NCBI GenBank assembly: GCA_019413925.1
Contig: DXMY01000041.1
Span: 84,737 to 148,736, forward strand
From: Collinsella sp.
GTDB lineage: Bacteria > Actinomycetota > Coriobacteriia > Coriobacteriales > Coriobacteriaceae
DNA length: 64,000 nucleotides
Direction of reading: 5' to 3'
Shown here: positions 50,478 to 62,030 of the stretch, in pieces
Layout of the letters: each line of letters begins with the position of its first letter
Numbering within the stretch: the first letter of the stretch is position 1
Program-made: the position numbers and the translations under genes
The notes under the pieces: generated by a model
What the model was told of the DNA's origin: nothing
The model's database searches: none
What the model saw: the letters and a program-made list of their open reading frames with translations, nothing else

Positions 50478-53357
50478 TTATTGAGCATCAAGTTGAGCCT
50501 GACGCTCCCGGTCACGCCTGAGCAACGGCGCCAAAAACTTGCCCGTATAACTTTGCGGACAGTCCGCAACCTGCTCCGGTGTGCCCGAAACCACGACGGT
50601 TCCGCCGCCGTTACCGCCCTCGGGGCCCATATCGATCAGGCGGTCGGCAACCTTGATGACATCAAGGTTGTGTTCAATCACCAGCACCGTGTTGCCCGCA
50701 TCGACCAAGCGCTGCAGCACATCGAGCAGCTGGCGGACGTCCTCAAAATGAAGGCCGGTCGTCGGCTCGTCCAAAATATAGAACGTCTTGCCCGTCTGGC
50801 GTCGATGAAGCTCCTTGGCGAGCTTCACACGCTGCGCCTCGCCGCCCGAGAGCGTCGTGGCGGGCTGGCCCAGGCTCACGTAGCCCAAGCCTACATCGTA
50901 CAGCGTCTGGAGCTTGCGCTTAATCTGCGGGATATTCCCAAAGAAGGCCAGCGCCTCGGTGACGCTCATGTCGAGCACGTCCGAGATGGTCTTGCCACGG
51001 TAGGTGACCTCGAGTGTCTCGCGGTTGTAGCGTTTACCGCCGCAGACCTCACAGGGGACATAGATATCGGGGAGGAAGTGCATCTCGATCTTAATTTGTC
51101 CGTCGCCCTTGCATGCTTCGCAGCGACCGCCGCTCACGTTAAAGGAGAAACGTCCCGGCGAGTAGCCGCGCGCCTTCGACTCCGGCGTACTCGCAAACAG
51201 CGCGCGAAGATCATCCCACAGGCCAATGTACGTAGCAGGGTTGGAACGCGGCGTGCGGCCAATCGGCGACTGGTCGATATCGATAACCTTATCGATACAC
51301 TCGATGCCCTCGATTTTCTTATACGGACCCACAGGGCGCGTCGAACGGTGAATGGCATTCGTAAGGGCAGGTGCGATGGTGTCGGTAACCAGGGAGCTCT
51401 TACCCGATCCCGACACGCCGGTAACGACCGTAAGCGTACCAAACTCGATCTTGGCGGTAACGTTTTTGAGGTTGTTGGCGCGGGCGCCCGTGATCTTAAG
51501 GCAGCCGCGACCGGGCTTGCGGCGTTCATCGGGAACCCGAATCATTCGCTTGCCGGTCAGGTAGGCACCCGTCATCGAATCGGGGCACGCCATGATATCG
51601 GCAGGCGTTCCCGCGGCGACCACGTGTCCGCCGTTCACGCCCGCACCGGGGCCCATGTCGATCACATAGTCGGCAGCACGAATCGTATCCTCATCATGCT
51701 CGACGACGATGACGGTATTGCCGATATCGCGTAGGCGCTCAAGCGTCTTGATCAGGCGCTCGTTATCGCGCTGATGGAGGCCGATCGACGGCTCGTCCAA
51801 AATGTACAGCACACCCATGAGGCCGGCGCCGATCTGCGTTGCCAGGCGAATGCGCTGGGCCTCGCCTCCGGAAAGCGTCGCCGAGGCACGGTCGAGGGTC
51901 AGATAGTCGAGTCCGACATCGACCAGAAAGCGCAGGCGCTCCAGGATTTCCTTAACGATGCGCCCGCCGATAAATTGTTGGCGCTCGGTAAGCTCCAAGC
52001 CCTCAAAAAACTCGAGCGACTCGCGGCACGATAGGCAACAGACCTCGTAAATGGACTTACCGCCTACGGTAACAGCGAGCATCTCGGGGCGCAAACGAGC
52101 GCCGTGGCAGCTCGAGCACGGCTCCTCGCGGATGTACTTCTCCAAGCGCGCCTTGGTGTTCTCATTCGTCGTCTCGGTATAGCGCTCGTACAGGATATTG
52201 CGCACGCCCGAGAACTTGGTGTCCCACTGGCTGCGGCGCCCATCGAGCTTTTGATAGTCGACCGAAATCTTCTGGTCGCCCATGCCGTCTAAAAACGCGC
52301 GACGCACCCGCGGAGGCAGATCCTCCCACGGCGTATCGACGCTCACCTTAAAGTGTTTGCAGACCGCAGCGAAAATCTGCGGATAGTAGTTAGAGTTGCC
52401 AAACAGGCTGCCAAAGACCCCGTCGGCGATCGACTTCGAGGGGTCTTCGATTAGGGCCTCGGCATCGACCGTCTTCTTAAAGCCCAGGCCATCGCACTCT
52501 GGGCACGCGCCATAGGGCGCGTTGAACGAGAAATCACGCGGCTGCAGGTCATCGATGGAGTGCCCATGCTCCGGGCACGCTAACGCCAGCGAATACTCCA
52601 GCAACTCGCCTTCGGTCCCCTCGGGAGCGTCGCGGTCGGGCAGCAAGTATACGTTCACATTGCCGTGCGCCAGCGCGGTCGCCTGCTCAACAGACTCGGC
52701 GATACGGCCCAGAGAGTTCTCACGGATCACGATGCGGTCGACCACGACCTCGATATCGTGCTTGAACTTCTTGTCCAGATCGATCTGATCGTCGAGCGAG
52801 CGCACTTCACCGTCGACACGCACGCGGCTAAAGCCCTCGGCGCGAAGATCCTCAAACAGTTTGGTGTACTCGCCTTTTCGCCCGCGCACCACCGGTGCCA
52901 GCACAAACGCGCGGCGGCCCTCCCCCGCCGTCAAGACCTTGTCGGCAACCTGGTCGGTCGTCTGGCGCTCAATGACACGGCCGCATTCGGGACAGTGCGG
53001 GGTGCCCACACGGGCGAACAGCAGGCGCAGATAGTCATAAATCTCGGTTACGGTGCCAACCGTCGAGCGAGGGTTTTTAGACGTCGTCTTTTGGTCGATC
53101 GACACCGCCGGCGAAAGGCCGTCGATTGAATCCAAGTCGGGTTTGTCCATCTGTCCCAAGAACTGGCGCGCATAGCTCGAAAGACTCTCGACGTATCGAC
53201 GCTGGCCCTCGGCATAGATAGTGTCAAATGCCAGCGAACTCTTGCCCGAGCCAGAAAGACCGGTAATGACCACGAGTTGGTCACGCGGAATGGAAACATC
53301 GATATCACGGAGGTTGTGCTCACGGGCGCCGCGAATAACGATAGAAGAATCAGACAT
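50478..53357 (-). CDS. uvrA: Excinuclease ABC subunit A
   Basis: 959 residues with two ABC ATPase modules. The first Walker A is [14 protein letters not shown] (near 31-44), the second [14 protein letters not shown] in the C-terminal half, each with [10 protein letters not shown] signatures and [11 protein letters not shown] / [11 protein letters not shown]alker B regions. Zinc-binding Cys sets are visible ([23 protein letters not shown]...CEVCGGKRY). It recognises DNA damage and loads UvrB. AAGGAG fixes the ATG at 53357. Confidence 0.97.
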   Translation of the reverse strand: MSDSSIVIRGAREHNLRDIDVSIPRDQLVVITGLSGSGKSSLAFDTIYAEGQRRYVESLSSYARQFLGQMDKPDLDSIDGLSPAVSIDQKTTSKNPRSTVGTVTEIYDYLRLLFARVGTPHCPECGRVIERQTTDQVADKVLTAGEGRRAFVLAPVVRGRKGEYTKLFEDLRAEGFSRVRVDGEVRSLDDQIDLDKKFKHDIEVVVDRIVIRENSLGRIAESVEQATALAHGNVNVYLLPDRDAPEGTEGELLEYSLALACPEHGHSIDDLQPRDFSFNAPYGACPECDGLGFKKTVDAEALIEDPSKSIADGVFGSLFGNSNYYPQIFAAVCKHFKVSVDTPWEDLPPRVRRAFLDGMGDQKISVDYQKLDGRRSQWDTKFSGVRNILYERYTETTNENTKARLEKYIREEPCSSCHGARLRPEMLAVTVGGKSIYEVCCLSCRESLEFFEGLELTERQQFIGGRIVKEILERLRFLVDVGLDYLTLDRASATLSGGEAQRIRLATQIGAGLMGVLYILDEPSIGLHQRDNERLIKTLERLRDIGNTVIVVEHDEDTIRAADYVIDMGPGAGVNGGHVVAAGTPADIMACPDSMTGAYLTGKRMIRVPDERRKPGRGCLKITGARANNLKNVTAKIEFGTLTVVTGVSGSGKSSLVTDTIAPALTNAIHRSTRPVGPYKKIEGIECIDKVIDIDQSPIGRTPRSNPATYIGLWDDLRALFASTPESKARGYSPGRFSFNVSGGRCEACKGDGQIKIEMHFLPDIYVPCEVCGGKRYNRETLEVTYRGKTISDVLDMSVTEALAFFGNIPQIKRKLQTLYDVGLGYVSLGQPATTLSGGEAQRVKLAKELHRRQTGKTFYILDEPTTGLHFEDVRQLLDVLQRLVDAGNTVLVIEHNLDVIKVADRLIDMGPEGGNGGGTVVVSGTPEQVADCPQSYTGKFLAPLLRRDRERQAQLDAQ

Positions 53358-53550
53358 GGAAGCTCCTTGCCTCCTATTGCATCGAATCATACTGCCGATG
53401 AGTTTAGCGCACTCGACGCGCACAGATGTTCGTAATACAAGATTCGCAGACCTTTAGCTTTGCGTATCGGGCGCTTTGTTTCTCGAAATGCCATGGAAAG
53501 GTTACAGTAATCTAATACTGAACTTAATTTGTTGTACCAGAGGAACGTCC

Positions 53551-55704
53551 ATGACCGAAGATATCCCCCTTGAAATCACTTCGAGCGACATGGCCAATCT
53601 GCCCATATTCATCGCCGTCCTTATCGTGGCCGCCGTCGTCGTGCGCGTGTATTTTTCAATCAAACGCAACGAAAAGCCACCCATTGCCCGCGTCTTTTGG
53701 TGCGCGACGCTCCTCGTCCCGCTCGGCGTGGTAGCTGCATGGATTACGAATCAATTGCTCGTAAATGAGGACAGCTCCCTATGGATCCTTTCTTATTCGG
53801 CGCTCGGTGCTGTCGCCGTCATGCTTCTTGTCGAGCCCTTGGTTTCGGGACTTATCGACCAAACCGACCTTGCGACGGGAACGGTTGCCTGTATTTGCCG
53901 TGACATCCTTGTCATCGCCGCTGTTTCAGCGCTCTCGTTCGTTTCACTCGAAATTGCCTGCAACGAAACGTTCTATCGCATTCCCGCCAACTCATTCGGG
54001 TTTTCCGTCGGGCTGCTCGCGACGGTTCTGCTCTCCCTTTATTTGCTGGGACAGCGTCATGGAGGCGTCATGGCTCTCGTGCCCGTCGTCTGCTGCATCC
54101 TTGGCATTGCCGAGCACTTCGTCATAACGTTTAAAGGCGAAGCCATCCTGCCAAGCGATATCTTGGCCCTTGGCACCGCAATGGAAGTGAGCGAGGGATA
54201 CGAGTTTACCTTTACCGCCGGAATCGTAACCTCTCTCGCCCTGCTGGAGATTTCCCTGGGGCTTCTTTCGCTCATCCGACCGCGAAAGCTCCGTACGCCC
54301 ACCCATGTCTTCCCCGCTATCGCCGCTAACCTCTGTGCTTTTCTGCTAGTGACCGTTGTGGGGCTCTCAGGCTTTTCCAACATCGACTTGGAGCAGGCGC
54401 TGGATTTTGGATTTGACCGTTGGCAGCCCATCACCACGTATGCGTCTCAGGGTTTTATCACTTCGTTCACCGAAATGGTCAACGAGTTGCCCATTGAAAA
54501 GCCCGAAGACTATACGCCCGATGAGGCGCAGAGCATCGAACAGGAGCTCGCCGCCGCCTACGACAGCACGTATGGCTCGAGCGAGCAGCGCGCGGCGGCC
54601 GTTGCCCAGTTCAATGAAATCAAGCCGACGATTGTTGCCGTCATGAACGAGAGTTTTAGCGACCTTTCGTGCTTTGAGCAGCTCCAGGCGGCCGGGTACA
54701 CCGGTCCCGCATTCTACAACTCGCTTCCCGACACACTTGTTCGCGGCACCATGCTCGCTTCGGTCACCGGTGGCGGAACGGCGAACTCCGAATTCGAATT
54801 TTTGACCGGAGCGACAACGGCCTTTGTCGGATTAGGCAAAATCCCCTATCAGCTGTATCAGATGAATAGTGTCAACAGCCTGGCAAAGGACCTTAAAGAG
54901 CTTGGGTATACTACTACTGCTATGCACCCGCAAAACCCCGTCAACTACCATCGAGATAAAATCTATCAGCAGCTGGGTTTTGGAGACTTTCTTTCAATCG
55001 GCGATTTCGAAGGTGCGCCCTATTACCATGCCGGCGTATGCGACTACGCCACCTACGACAAGATACTCGACCTGCTCAGAACCGACGAAGCCCCGCAGTT
55101 CATCTTTGACGTCACGATGCAAAATCACGGCGGCTACGACTATGGCACCGTTCCCGCCGAAGAGCTGACAAACTATTGGGTCGAGGGAGCCAGCGAGGGC
55201 GCCAATAGCGCGCTCAATACCTATCTCGCCTGCATCAATGCATCCGACCGGGACCTCGAGTACTTTATCAATGAGCTCCGCAATATCGGCAGACCGGTTG
55301 TTCTTGTCTTTTTTGGCGACCATCAGCCGAGCGCCGCAACGACTCTCAACGACGAGCTGTACCCTCAGGAAGATACGGCAAGCCACGCTTTCCGTATCTA
55401 TCAGTCGACCTATTTCGTCTGGGCCAACTATGAAATCGCCGGCAATACCGAGCTCAACGTCTACGACACCGTCGGGGCAAACGAGATTGCAGCTATTACC
55501 CTTAATAAGATCGGCGCCCCGCTCACTGACTATCAAAAGGCCCTGCTTGCAACAAGGTCAGATGTGCCCACCATCAATGTCGCCGGCTATATTGGTGCCG
55601 ACGGGCTGCGCTACGACTTGGAATCTGAAGACAGCCCATACGCCTCGACGATCGACAAGCTGCAGCGCATGCAATACCTCGAGTTCGCCAGCAAAGTTCA
55701 GTAA
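53551..55704 (+). CDS. LtaS-like membrane sulfatase-fold phosphotransferase
   Basis: 717 residues. About six membrane segments in residues 15-280 are followed by an extracellular alkaline-phosphatase/sulfatase-fold domain. Conserved elements are VAVMNESFSDLS (metal-binding Glu), SVTGGGTANSEFEF (the Thr is the expected nucleophile), AMHPQNPVNYHRDK, and FFGDHQPSA (metal-binding Asp-His). The family contains lipoteichoic-acid synthase and phosphoglycerol transferases that decorate glycans or lipids. The polymer made here is not evident. AGAGGAA precedes the ATG at 53551. It stands alone between uvrA (divergent) and mrp. Confidence 0.87.
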   Translation: MTEDIPLEITSSDMANLPIFIAVLIVAAVVVRVYFSIKRNEKPPIARVFWCATLLVPLGVVAAWITNQLLVNEDSSLWILSYSALGAVAVMLLVEPLVSGLIDQTDLATGTVACICRDILVIAAVSALSFVSLEIACNETFYRIPANSFGFSVGLLATVLLSLYLLGQRHGGVMALVPVVCCILGIAEHFVITFKGEAILPSDILALGTAMEVSEGYEFTFTAGIVTSLALLEISLGLLSLIRPRKLRTPTHVFPAIAANLCAFLLVTVVGLSGFSNIDLEQALDFGFDRWQPITTYASQGFITSFTEMVNELPIEKPEDYTPDEAQSIEQELAAAYDSTYGSSEQRAAAVAQFNEIKPTIVAVMNESFSDLSCFEQLQAAGYTGPAFYNSLPDTLVRGTMLASVTGGGTANSEFEFLTGATTAFVGLGKIPYQLYQMNSVNSLAKDLKELGYTTTAMHPQNPVNYHRDKIYQQLGFGDFLSIGDFEGAPYYHAGVCDYATYDKILDLLRTDEAPQFIFDVTMQNHGGYDYGTVPAEELTNYWVEGASEGANSALNTYLACINASDRDLEYFINELRNIGRPVVLVFFGDHQPSAATTLNDELYPQEDTASHAFRIYQSTYFVWANYEIAGNTELNVYDTVGANEIAAITLNKIGAPLTDYQKALLATRSDVPTINVAGYIGADGLRYDLESEDSPYASTIDKLQRMQYLEFASKVQ

Positions 55705-55849
55705 GCCCGCCCATTCGCTTGGACCCATCGTATTGCAAGCACGCTCGGCCCAAATGCATCGCAAATGACTCCCGCTCGCAAACGAGGGTACAATGACGCT
55801 CGTGTCACACCGCGGGGCTCCGGCCCCAACATATACAAAGGAGTCATAC

Positions 55850-56680
55850 ATGGGTTGCGAGCACGCACAAGCAGCCGGCGGACAATCAACGCCGTCGCAA
55901 TTTGAAGAGAATACGCTGTCGGAGGTCAAGCGCGTTATCGCTGTGCTTTCCGGCAAGGGAGGCGTCGGCAAGTCGTTTGTGACGGGCGCCATCGCAACCG
56001 AGCTCGCCCGCCGCGGCAACAAGGTTGGCATTCTCGACGCCGACATCACCGGCCCCTCCATCCCCAAAATGTTCGGCATGAGCGGACGCCATGTCCATGC
56101 CCTCGGCAACCTCATGCTGCCCGAGATCTCCGAGCACGGCGTCAAGGTCATGAGCTCCAACCTGTTGCTCCAAAACGAAACCGATCCCGTCCTTTGGCGT
56201 GGCCCGGTTATCGCGGGCGCCATCAGGCAATTCTGGAGCGAGACCTCGTGGGGCCCCATCGACTACCTGCTGGTCGATATGCCTCCGGGAACGGGTGACG
56301 TCGCGCTCACCGTTTTCCAATCGCTGCCCGTCGATGGCATCGTCATCGTCACGAGCCCGCAAGACTTGGTCTCGATGATCGTCGCCAAGGCAGTCAACAT
56401 GGCCGAGAAGATGAACGTCCCTATTCTGGGCATTGTCGAGAACATGAGCTATATCGAGTGCCCCGACTGCGGCAAGAAGATCGAGGTCTTTGGTAAGAGC
56501 AAGCTCCCCGAAGTCGCCGAGCGCTACAACCTCGACATCTTGGGTCAGCTTCCCATCAATCCGTCACTCGCCGAGGCCTGCGATAAGGGTGAAGTCGAGA
56601 CCGCACTGCCCGATGACATGCTGCCCAAGGCCGTCTCCGCCGTTGAGGCCATCGCCCCGCACAAGACAGACGAGGCCTAA
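55850..56680 (+). CDS. mrp: Mrp/ApbC/NBP35-family P-loop ATPase (Fe-S cluster carrier)
   Basis: 276 residues. The deviant Walker A is GKGGVGKS (near residue 35), LDADITGPSIPKMFG and LLVDMPPGTGDVALT are hallmark segments, and a C-terminal CPDC motif (IECPDCGKKI) should bind the bridging 4Fe-4S cluster at the dimer interface. Family members deliver Fe-S clusters to target enzymes. AAAGGAG with a 7-nt spacer supports the ATG at 55850. The next gene starts at the base after its stop codon. Confidence 0.93.
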   Translation: MGCEHAQAAGGQSTPSQFEENTLSEVKRVIAVLSGKGGVGKSFVTGAIATELARRGNKVGILDADITGPSIPKMFGMSGRHVHALGNLMLPEISEHGVKVMSSNLLLQNETDPVLWRGPVIAGAIRQFWSETSWGPIDYLLVDMPPGTGDVALTVFQSLPVDGIVIVTSPQDLVSMIVAKAVNMAEKMNVPILGIVENMSYIECPDCGKKIEVFGKSKLPEVAERYNLDILGQLPINPSLAEACDKGEVETALPDDMLPKAVSAVEAIAPHKTDEA

Positions 56681-57952
56681 GTGAACGCAAGCGCCTTCTA
56701 TGACGTCTTGGTGATCGGCGGCGGGGCCTCGGGCCTCGCCGCCGCCATTACGGCGGCGCGTGTCGACAAAAGGGTCTGCGTCGTCGAGCGCGACGTCGCC
56801 TGCGGTCTCAAGCTGCTCGCAACCGGAAACGGCCGCTGCAACCTCTCAGACGAATCCATCGACATTCGGCGATATAACCGCCCCGCCTTTGTCGAATCCA
56901 TCATGGGCCCCCAACCCGAGCAAGATCTCGAGAGTTTTTTCTCCTCGCTGGGCATCATGACGATCCGTGAGGAAGGCCGCCTATACCCGCGCTCCCTTCG
57001 CGCCGAGTCGGTTCGCGATGCACTCCTCAATGCATGCGAGCGTTTGGGCATCACCCTACTCTGCGGAACTAACGTCATTGCGGCTCATAAGGCTTCCGAA
57101 GGCTGGACGCTTCAGATCGACCGTCCCGCTCATGTACTCAAACCCAAAAAGCACGGCGACCGAAAGACGGAGCTCCGTTCGCTTCGAAAGGCGTTAGCCG
57201 ATACTCCTCGCACGAGCGATGCCCTGCAGGCAAGGGCCGTGGTTATCGCTACGGGCGGCAACCCCACCGGCATCGCCGAGGTGTTTAGCCTTCCCTTGAC
57301 GCCCCTGCGCCCCGTCCTGTGCCCCGTATCGGCATCAGTCGTCGGCGACCGGACGGCACTCGGAACTCTGGATGGTCTGCGCGTCCGAGCCCGCTTAACG
57401 CTCTCGCGCAGCCACGAAGAGCTCTGGCGAGAAGATGGCGAAGTGCTGTTCCGTGCCTTCGGCATCTCAGGCGTCGCCGCCTTCAATCTCTCTCGCCGTA
57501 TCAACCAGGGCGACACTGTTCTGATCGACTTCTTTCCAGATTTCTCCAAAGATGAGCTGCTCGATACGCTCGAGCAGCGTGTCAACGTGCTCGGCGATTT
57601 TTCGCCCCGAAACTCCCACTGGCTTGACGGCATGCTCGCCCCGCAGCTCTCACACGTCGTCTGTACGGCATTCGAGCGGTGCCATCCCGGCTCGCGCGAT
57701 GTCATCCACCTGGTCTCAATCCTCAAGCACTTTAAACTGTCCGTCGAAGGGACGGCAGAGGAGCGCTCAGCACAGGTCACGCGTGGCGGCATATCTATCG
57801 AGTGCGTCTCGACACCCAATCTTTACGTGAACAGCACCACAGGCGCCCCGCTTTACGTCTGCGGAGAAGCGCTCGACATCGACGCCGATTGCGGAGGCTT
57901 TAACCTTGCGTGGGCCTGGATCTCGGGTATTCGCGCTGCAAGCAGCCTGTAG
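56681..57952 (+). CDS. HI0933/BaiN-family flavoprotein
   Basis: 423 residues. The FAD-binding dinucleotide motif is VIGGGASGLAAAITAA, followed by LLATGNGRCNLS, a family signature, and near the C-terminus GEALDIDADCGGFNLAWAWISG, which completes the FAD site. The family includes BaiN, proposed in bile-acid dehydroxylation, but most members have no known substrate. The start is GTG immediately after mrp, so they are translationally coupled. Confidence 0.88.
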   Translation: MNASAFYDVLVIGGGASGLAAAITAARVDKRVCVVERDVACGLKLLATGNGRCNLSDESIDIRRYNRPAFVESIMGPQPEQDLESFFSSLGIMTIREEGRLYPRSLRAESVRDALLNACERLGITLLCGTNVIAAHKASEGWTLQIDRPAHVLKPKKHGDRKTELRSLRKALADTPRTSDALQARAVVIATGGNPTGIAEVFSLPLTPLRPVLCPVSASVVGDRTALGTLDGLRVRARLTLSRSHEELWREDGEVLFRAFGISGVAAFNLSRRINQGDTVLIDFFPDFSKDELLDTLEQRVNVLGDFSPRNSHWLDGMLAPQLSHVVCTAFERCHPGSRDVIHLVSILKHFKLSVEGTAEERSAQVTRGGISIECVSTPNLYVNSTTGAPLYVCGEALDIDADCGGFNLAWAWISGIRAASSL

Positions 57953-57982
57953 CCGCGCAGTCTATAATCAAAAACGCATTCG

Positions 57983-58006
57983 GGCCGTCTGGGATACCGG
58001 ACGGCC
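57983..58006 (+). terminator. Terminator-like hairpin between the two flavoprotein genes
   Basis: A 7-bp stem GGCCGTC/GACGGCC with a 10-nt loop, followed by TCTTTCTT. A TATAAT box (57963-57968) lies just before it, so this may be an attenuator in a new leader as well as the end of the preceding transcript. Confidence 0.6.
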
Positions 58007-58032
58007 TCTTTCTTGCCTCTAAGGAGACCTCG

Positions 58033-59673
58033 ATGATCGAAATCACCCAAGTCAACGCGACGCTCGATGAGGCCGGCGACGAAAACGCCTGCCTTGCTAT
58101 TGGCAGACGCGCCGTCAAACGAGCCCTGCGATGCGAGGATTCCCAGATTAAAGCCATTGAGCTCCATCGCAAGTCAATCGACGCCCGTAAAAAGCGAGAT
58201 GTTCATTTTATTTTGAGCTTTCGAGTTGAGCTGACAAGCTCCCGACTCGAACAGGAAGTGGTCGACCGCGTCGCCGAGCGCAACCGCTCGCGCATCCGCA
58301 TGGTTGACGGCGAGGCTCCTTCATTCCCCAACCCCGTCCCGAATGCACCCAAGGGGCGTCCCGTCGTTGTCGGCGCCGGTTGCGCCGGTCTCTTCGCCGC
58401 CCTGACCCTTGCCGAAGCGGGCCTTAAACCCCTGCTCATCGAGCGCGGCGACCCGGCATTTCGCCGCTCACATGCGATCGACCTCTTTCTAAAGGAGCGC
58501 ATCCTCGACCCCGAGAGCAATATCCAGTTTGGTCTGGGCGGCGCGGGGACCTTCTCGGACGGCAAGCTCAATACGGGAACCAAAAATCCCGCCCATCGCC
58601 TTATCCTCGAGACCTTCGTCGAAGCGGGCGCTCCCCGCGATATTCTATGGGATGCAAAACCGCATATTGGCTCCGACATCCTCCCCGCCGTCGTTACCAG
58701 CATCTCCCAGCGCATTGAACAGCTCGGAGGAACCGTTCGCTATCGAACGAAACTCGTTGACATTCACACTGACACATCTGGCGCCATTGTCGGTATCGAC
58801 ATCCAGTCGTCCCACGACGCGACAAGCGAGTCAATCAACACAAAGCATCTCATCCTTGCTTGCGGTCATTCTGCCCGCGACGTATTCGAGGTTCTCAAAA
58901 CCCATGATGTCGCCCTCGCTCAAAAGACGTTTGCCATGGGCGTTCGCATCGAACACCCGCAGTGTGATATCGATCGGGCGCAATATGGCCCCGCGGCGGG
59001 TCATCCCGCGCTCGGAGCAGCCCCCTATAAGCTCGTTACCCATCTTCCCAACGGCCGCAGCGTATTCTCATTCTGCATGTGTCCTGGCGGACAGGTTGTC
59101 GCAGCCTCTTCAGAGCCCGGCCATCTGTGCGTCAACGGCGCCAGTCTCAACGCCCGCGCCGGCCGCAACGCAAACGCCGCTCTCCTCGTTAACGTCACGC
59201 CCGACGATCTCCCCAGCGACGATCCTCTTGCAGGCGTAGAACTCCAGCGCATTTGCGAGCGGGCTGCCTATCGCCTTGGCGGCTCCAACTGGAACGCACC
59301 GGCACAGCTCGTCGGCGATTTCCTTGCAGAACGCGCCAGCACGACATGCGGCAAGGTAAAGCCCACCTATCCGCTCGGCGTGACTTGGACAGCAATCGAT
59401 GAGTCATTGCCGCAACATATCATCGAGTCGCTTCGTCTGGGAATTCCCTTACTCGGCAAAAAACTGCGTGGCTACGACCATCCCGATGCCGTCCTCACCG
59501 GTGTTGAGACACGCTCGAGCTCTCCGGTCACCGTTACTCGAGACCGTCAATGCCACGCTGTATCGACCCCGGGGCTCTACCCTTGCGGCGAGGGGGCCGG
59601 ATATGCCGGAGGAATCATGAGCGCAGCTACCGATGGCATCCGTTGCGCCGAAGCCCTGATCGCAGACCTCTAG
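58033..59673 (+). CDS. FAD-dependent dehydrogenase-like protein (COG2509 type)
   Basis: 546 residues. An N-terminal domain of about 95 residues (with GRRAVKRALRCEDSQIKAIELHRKSIDARKK) precedes the FAD-binding motif PVVVGAGCAGLFAALTLAEAGLKPLLIERG (near 112). FGLGGAGTFSDGKLNTGTKN and the C-terminal PCGEGAGYAGGIMSAATDG are signatures of this uncharacterised group. The ATG at 58033 follows AAGGAG. The function is unknown; an oxidoreductase role follows from the fold. Confidence 0.88.
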   Translation: MIEITQVNATLDEAGDENACLAIGRRAVKRALRCEDSQIKAIELHRKSIDARKKRDVHFILSFRVELTSSRLEQEVVDRVAERNRSRIRMVDGEAPSFPNPVPNAPKGRPVVVGAGCAGLFAALTLAEAGLKPLLIERGDPAFRRSHAIDLFLKERILDPESNIQFGLGGAGTFSDGKLNTGTKNPAHRLILETFVEAGAPRDILWDAKPHIGSDILPAVVTSISQRIEQLGGTVRYRTKLVDIHTDTSGAIVGIDIQSSHDATSESINTKHLILACGHSARDVFEVLKTHDVALAQKTFAMGVRIEHPQCDIDRAQYGPAAGHPALGAAPYKLVTHLPNGRSVFSFCMCPGGQVVAASSEPGHLCVNGASLNARAGRNANAALLVNVTPDDLPSDDPLAGVELQRICERAAYRLGGSNWNAPAQLVGDFLAERASTTCGKVKPTYPLGVTWTAIDESLPQHIIESLRLGIPLLGKKLRGYDHPDAVLTGVETRSSSPVTVTRDRQCHAVSTPGLYPCGEGAGYAGGIMSAATDGIRCAEALIADL

Positions 59674-59700
59674 CGCACGAATTCCAGCACGCAAAAGACA

Positions 59701-59734
59701 CAGGCCCCGAGCTCCACAGGGAACTCGGGGCCTG
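59701..59734. terminator. Bidirectional terminator between convergent genes
   Basis: A perfect 11-bp GC-rich stem (59701-59711 with 59724-59734) lies between the flavoprotein gene (plus) and uvrB (minus). Short T-rich tails occur on both sides. Confidence 0.75.
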
Positions 59735-59738
59735 TTCG

Positions 59739-61979
59739 CTATTTCTTAAACCGTGCACCCTGGCGTTTTCTGCCCGATGCGAACGTGGAACCCTTGCGGG
59801 CCTGCGAACGTAAGCGCTCGATCGTCTCGTCCTCAGACGCACCCTCGAGCATCGCCCGAATCTGAACGACAGCATCGCGCAGGCGCGCCGCCTCCTCAAA
59901 GTCCATGGCGGCAGAAGCGTTGCGCATATCCTCTTCCATGGTTTCGACGATCCGCACAAGCTCGTCATGCGGCAGTTCTTCCAACTGCTCCGCAAGTGTC
60001 TGCTCGGGTGCCACCGTTTCCGGCACGCCGCCCTCGCCCGACTCATCGGGCGTATAGAATGCGCCATGGCCAAGGGAGTCGCCCTTCGAGCGCCCCTTGG
60101 AACCCACAGTCTTTTCGGCCTCGGCAATAAAGCTCGAAATGTCGTTAATGGCCTTGCGGACCGTCTTGGGCACAATGCCATGCTCTTCGTTATATGCCAT
60201 CTGAATCTCGCGACGGCGCTGCGTCTCCTCGATGGCTTCTTTCATCGAATCGGTCACAACGTCTGCATACATGATGACCTCGCCGTCGGCATTACGGGCC
60301 GCACGGCCAATCGTCTGAATCAACGAACGGCGATTGCGCAAGAAGCCTTCCTTGTCAGCGTCGAGAATTGCCACCAGCGAGACCTCGGGGAGATCCAGAC
60401 CCTCGCGGAGCAGGTTGATGCCAACGAGAACATCAATCTTTCCCTCGCGCAGCGTTCGCAGGATCTCGACACGGTCCATCGTCGCTGTATCGGAGTGCAT
60501 GTAGTTGACCTTAATGCCGGCATCGAGCAGGTGATCGGTCAGATCCTCGGCCATGCGCTTGGTCAGCGTGGTCACCAGCACGCGCTCCTTACGGGCCACG
60601 CGCTCGCGAATCTCGTCCTCAAGATCGTCAATCTGGCCTCGGACCGGACGAACGTCGATTTTGGGATCGAGCAGGCCGGTCGGTCGAATGATCTGTTCAA
60701 CATCGTTTTGACTCACACGCAACTCATAGTCGCCTGGCGTGGCCGAGACGTAAATGAACTGCGGAATCCTCGCCTCAAACTCATCGAAACGAAGCGGGCG
60801 GTTATCGAGCGCCGACGGAAGACGAAAACCATGCTCAACAAGCGTAACTTTGCGCGAACGGTCGCCTTCGTGCATACCGCGAATCTGCGGCACCGTCACA
60901 TGGCTCTCGTCGATGATGCAAAGCATATCCTTGGGGAAGTAGTCAATCAAGGTAAACGGCGGTTCACCCGGCTTACGTCCATCCAGATGGCGCGAGTAGT
61001 TTTCGATGCCGTTGCAAAAGCCCATCGTCTCGAGCATCTCGAGGTCATAATCGGTCCGCTGCTGCAGACGTTGCGCCTCGAGCAACTTGTCGGTCGCCTT
61101 GAGCTCCGCCACGCGCTTCTCGCACTCTTCGCTGATTGATTTCAGGGCCGCCTTGACCTTTGGCTTCTCGGTCACGTAGTGCGAAGCCGGCCACACGGGA
61201 ATCGCTTCGTACTCACGTAGCATTTCGCCGGTGACCTCATCGATCTCGGCAATCAGCTCGACCTCGTCGCCAAAGAACTCAAAGCGCAACGGATGCTCGG
61301 CATAGGGCGGATATACGTCGACAACATCGCCGCGCACGCGGAAGGTGCCACGTGCCAGGTCATAGTCATTGCGGTCGTATTGAATGTCAATGAGCGCATG
61401 GATGAAGTCGTCGCGCTCGAGCGGCACCTTCTTATCGACGTTCGGCGCCAGGCCCGCATAGTCCTCGGGAGAACCGATGCCATAGATGCACGAGACCGAT
61501 GCGACGACAATCACATCCCGTCGAGAAAGCAGCGATGCCGTCGCCTGATGGCGCAGCATCTCGACCTCCTCGTTAATCGAGGAGTCTTTCTCGATATACG
61601 TATCACTCTGCGGTACATATGCCTCGGGCTGATAGTAGTCGTAGTACGAGACGAAGTAGACCACGGCGTTGTTGGGAAAGAATTCTTTGAGCTCGCTCGC
61701 GAGCTGGGCGGCGAGGGTTTTGTTGGGGGCCATGACCAGCGTTGGCTTACCGAGAGCTTCGATGGTCTTGGCCATGGTAAAGGTCTTGCCCGAGCCGGTT
61801 ACGCCCAGCAAAACCTGATAGCGGTCTCCGTCCCTCACACCCTGCACAAGCGACTCAATGGCCTTTGGCTGGGAACCTGCAGGCTCATAGGGAGACACGA
61901 CCTCAAACGGCACCTCAGAGCCCTCAACGCCAAAGCGTTTGAGCTCTCCGCCAACACGCTCAACTTCAAAATCCGCCAT
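59739..61979 (-). CDS. uvrB: Excinuclease ABC subunit B
   Basis: 746 residues, somewhat longer than the usual 660-680 owing to N- and C-terminal extensions. Walker A is [13 protein letters not shown], the beta-hairpin region is [27 protein letters not shown], helicase motifs include [10 protein letters not shown] and QTIGRAARN, and a C-terminal UVR motif ([20 protein letters not shown]) contacts UvrC. It ends in a basic tail. AGGAG precedes the ATG at 61979. Confidence 0.97.
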   Translation of the reverse strand: MADFEVERVGGELKRFGVEGSEVPFEVVSPYEPAGSQPKAIESLVQGVRDGDRYQVLLGVTGSGKTFTMAKTIEALGKPTLVMAPNKTLAAQLASELKEFFPNNAVVYFVSYYDYYQPEAYVPQSDTYIEKDSSINEEVEMLRHQATASLLSRRDVIVVASVSCIYGIGSPEDYAGLAPNVDKKVPLERDDFIHALIDIQYDRNDYDLARGTFRVRGDVVDVYPPYAEHPLRFEFFGDEVELIAEIDEVTGEMLREYEAIPVWPASHYVTEKPKVKAALKSISEECEKRVAELKATDKLLEAQRLQQRTDYDLEMLETMGFCNGIENYSRHLDGRKPGEPPFTLIDYFPKDMLCIIDESHVTVPQIRGMHEGDRSRKVTLVEHGFRLPSALDNRPLRFDEFEARIPQFIYVSATPGDYELRVSQNDVEQIIRPTGLLDPKIDVRPVRGQIDDLEDEIRERVARKERVLVTTLTKRMAEDLTDHLLDAGIKVNYMHSDTATMDRVEILRTLREGKIDVLVGINLLREGLDLPEVSLVAILDADKEGFLRNRRSLIQTIGRAARNADGEVIMYADVVTDSMKEAIEETQRRREIQMAYNEEHGIVPKTVRKAINDISSFIAEAEKTVGSKGRSKGDSLGHGAFYTPDESGEGGVPETVAPEQTLAEQLEELPHDELVRIVETMEEDMRNASAAMDFEEAARLRDAVVQIRAMLEGASEDETIERLRSQARKGSTFASGRKRQGARFKK

Positions 61980-62030
61980 GGATACTCCTAACTCATACAT
62001 CTGCAGTATACGCAGGCGGCAGGCATAGTC

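Noticed and set aside
57963..57968. TATAAT box before the second flavoprotein gene as a promoter
   Set aside because: No acceptable -35 hexamer sits 16-18 bp upstream, so it is mentioned only in the hairpin entry.
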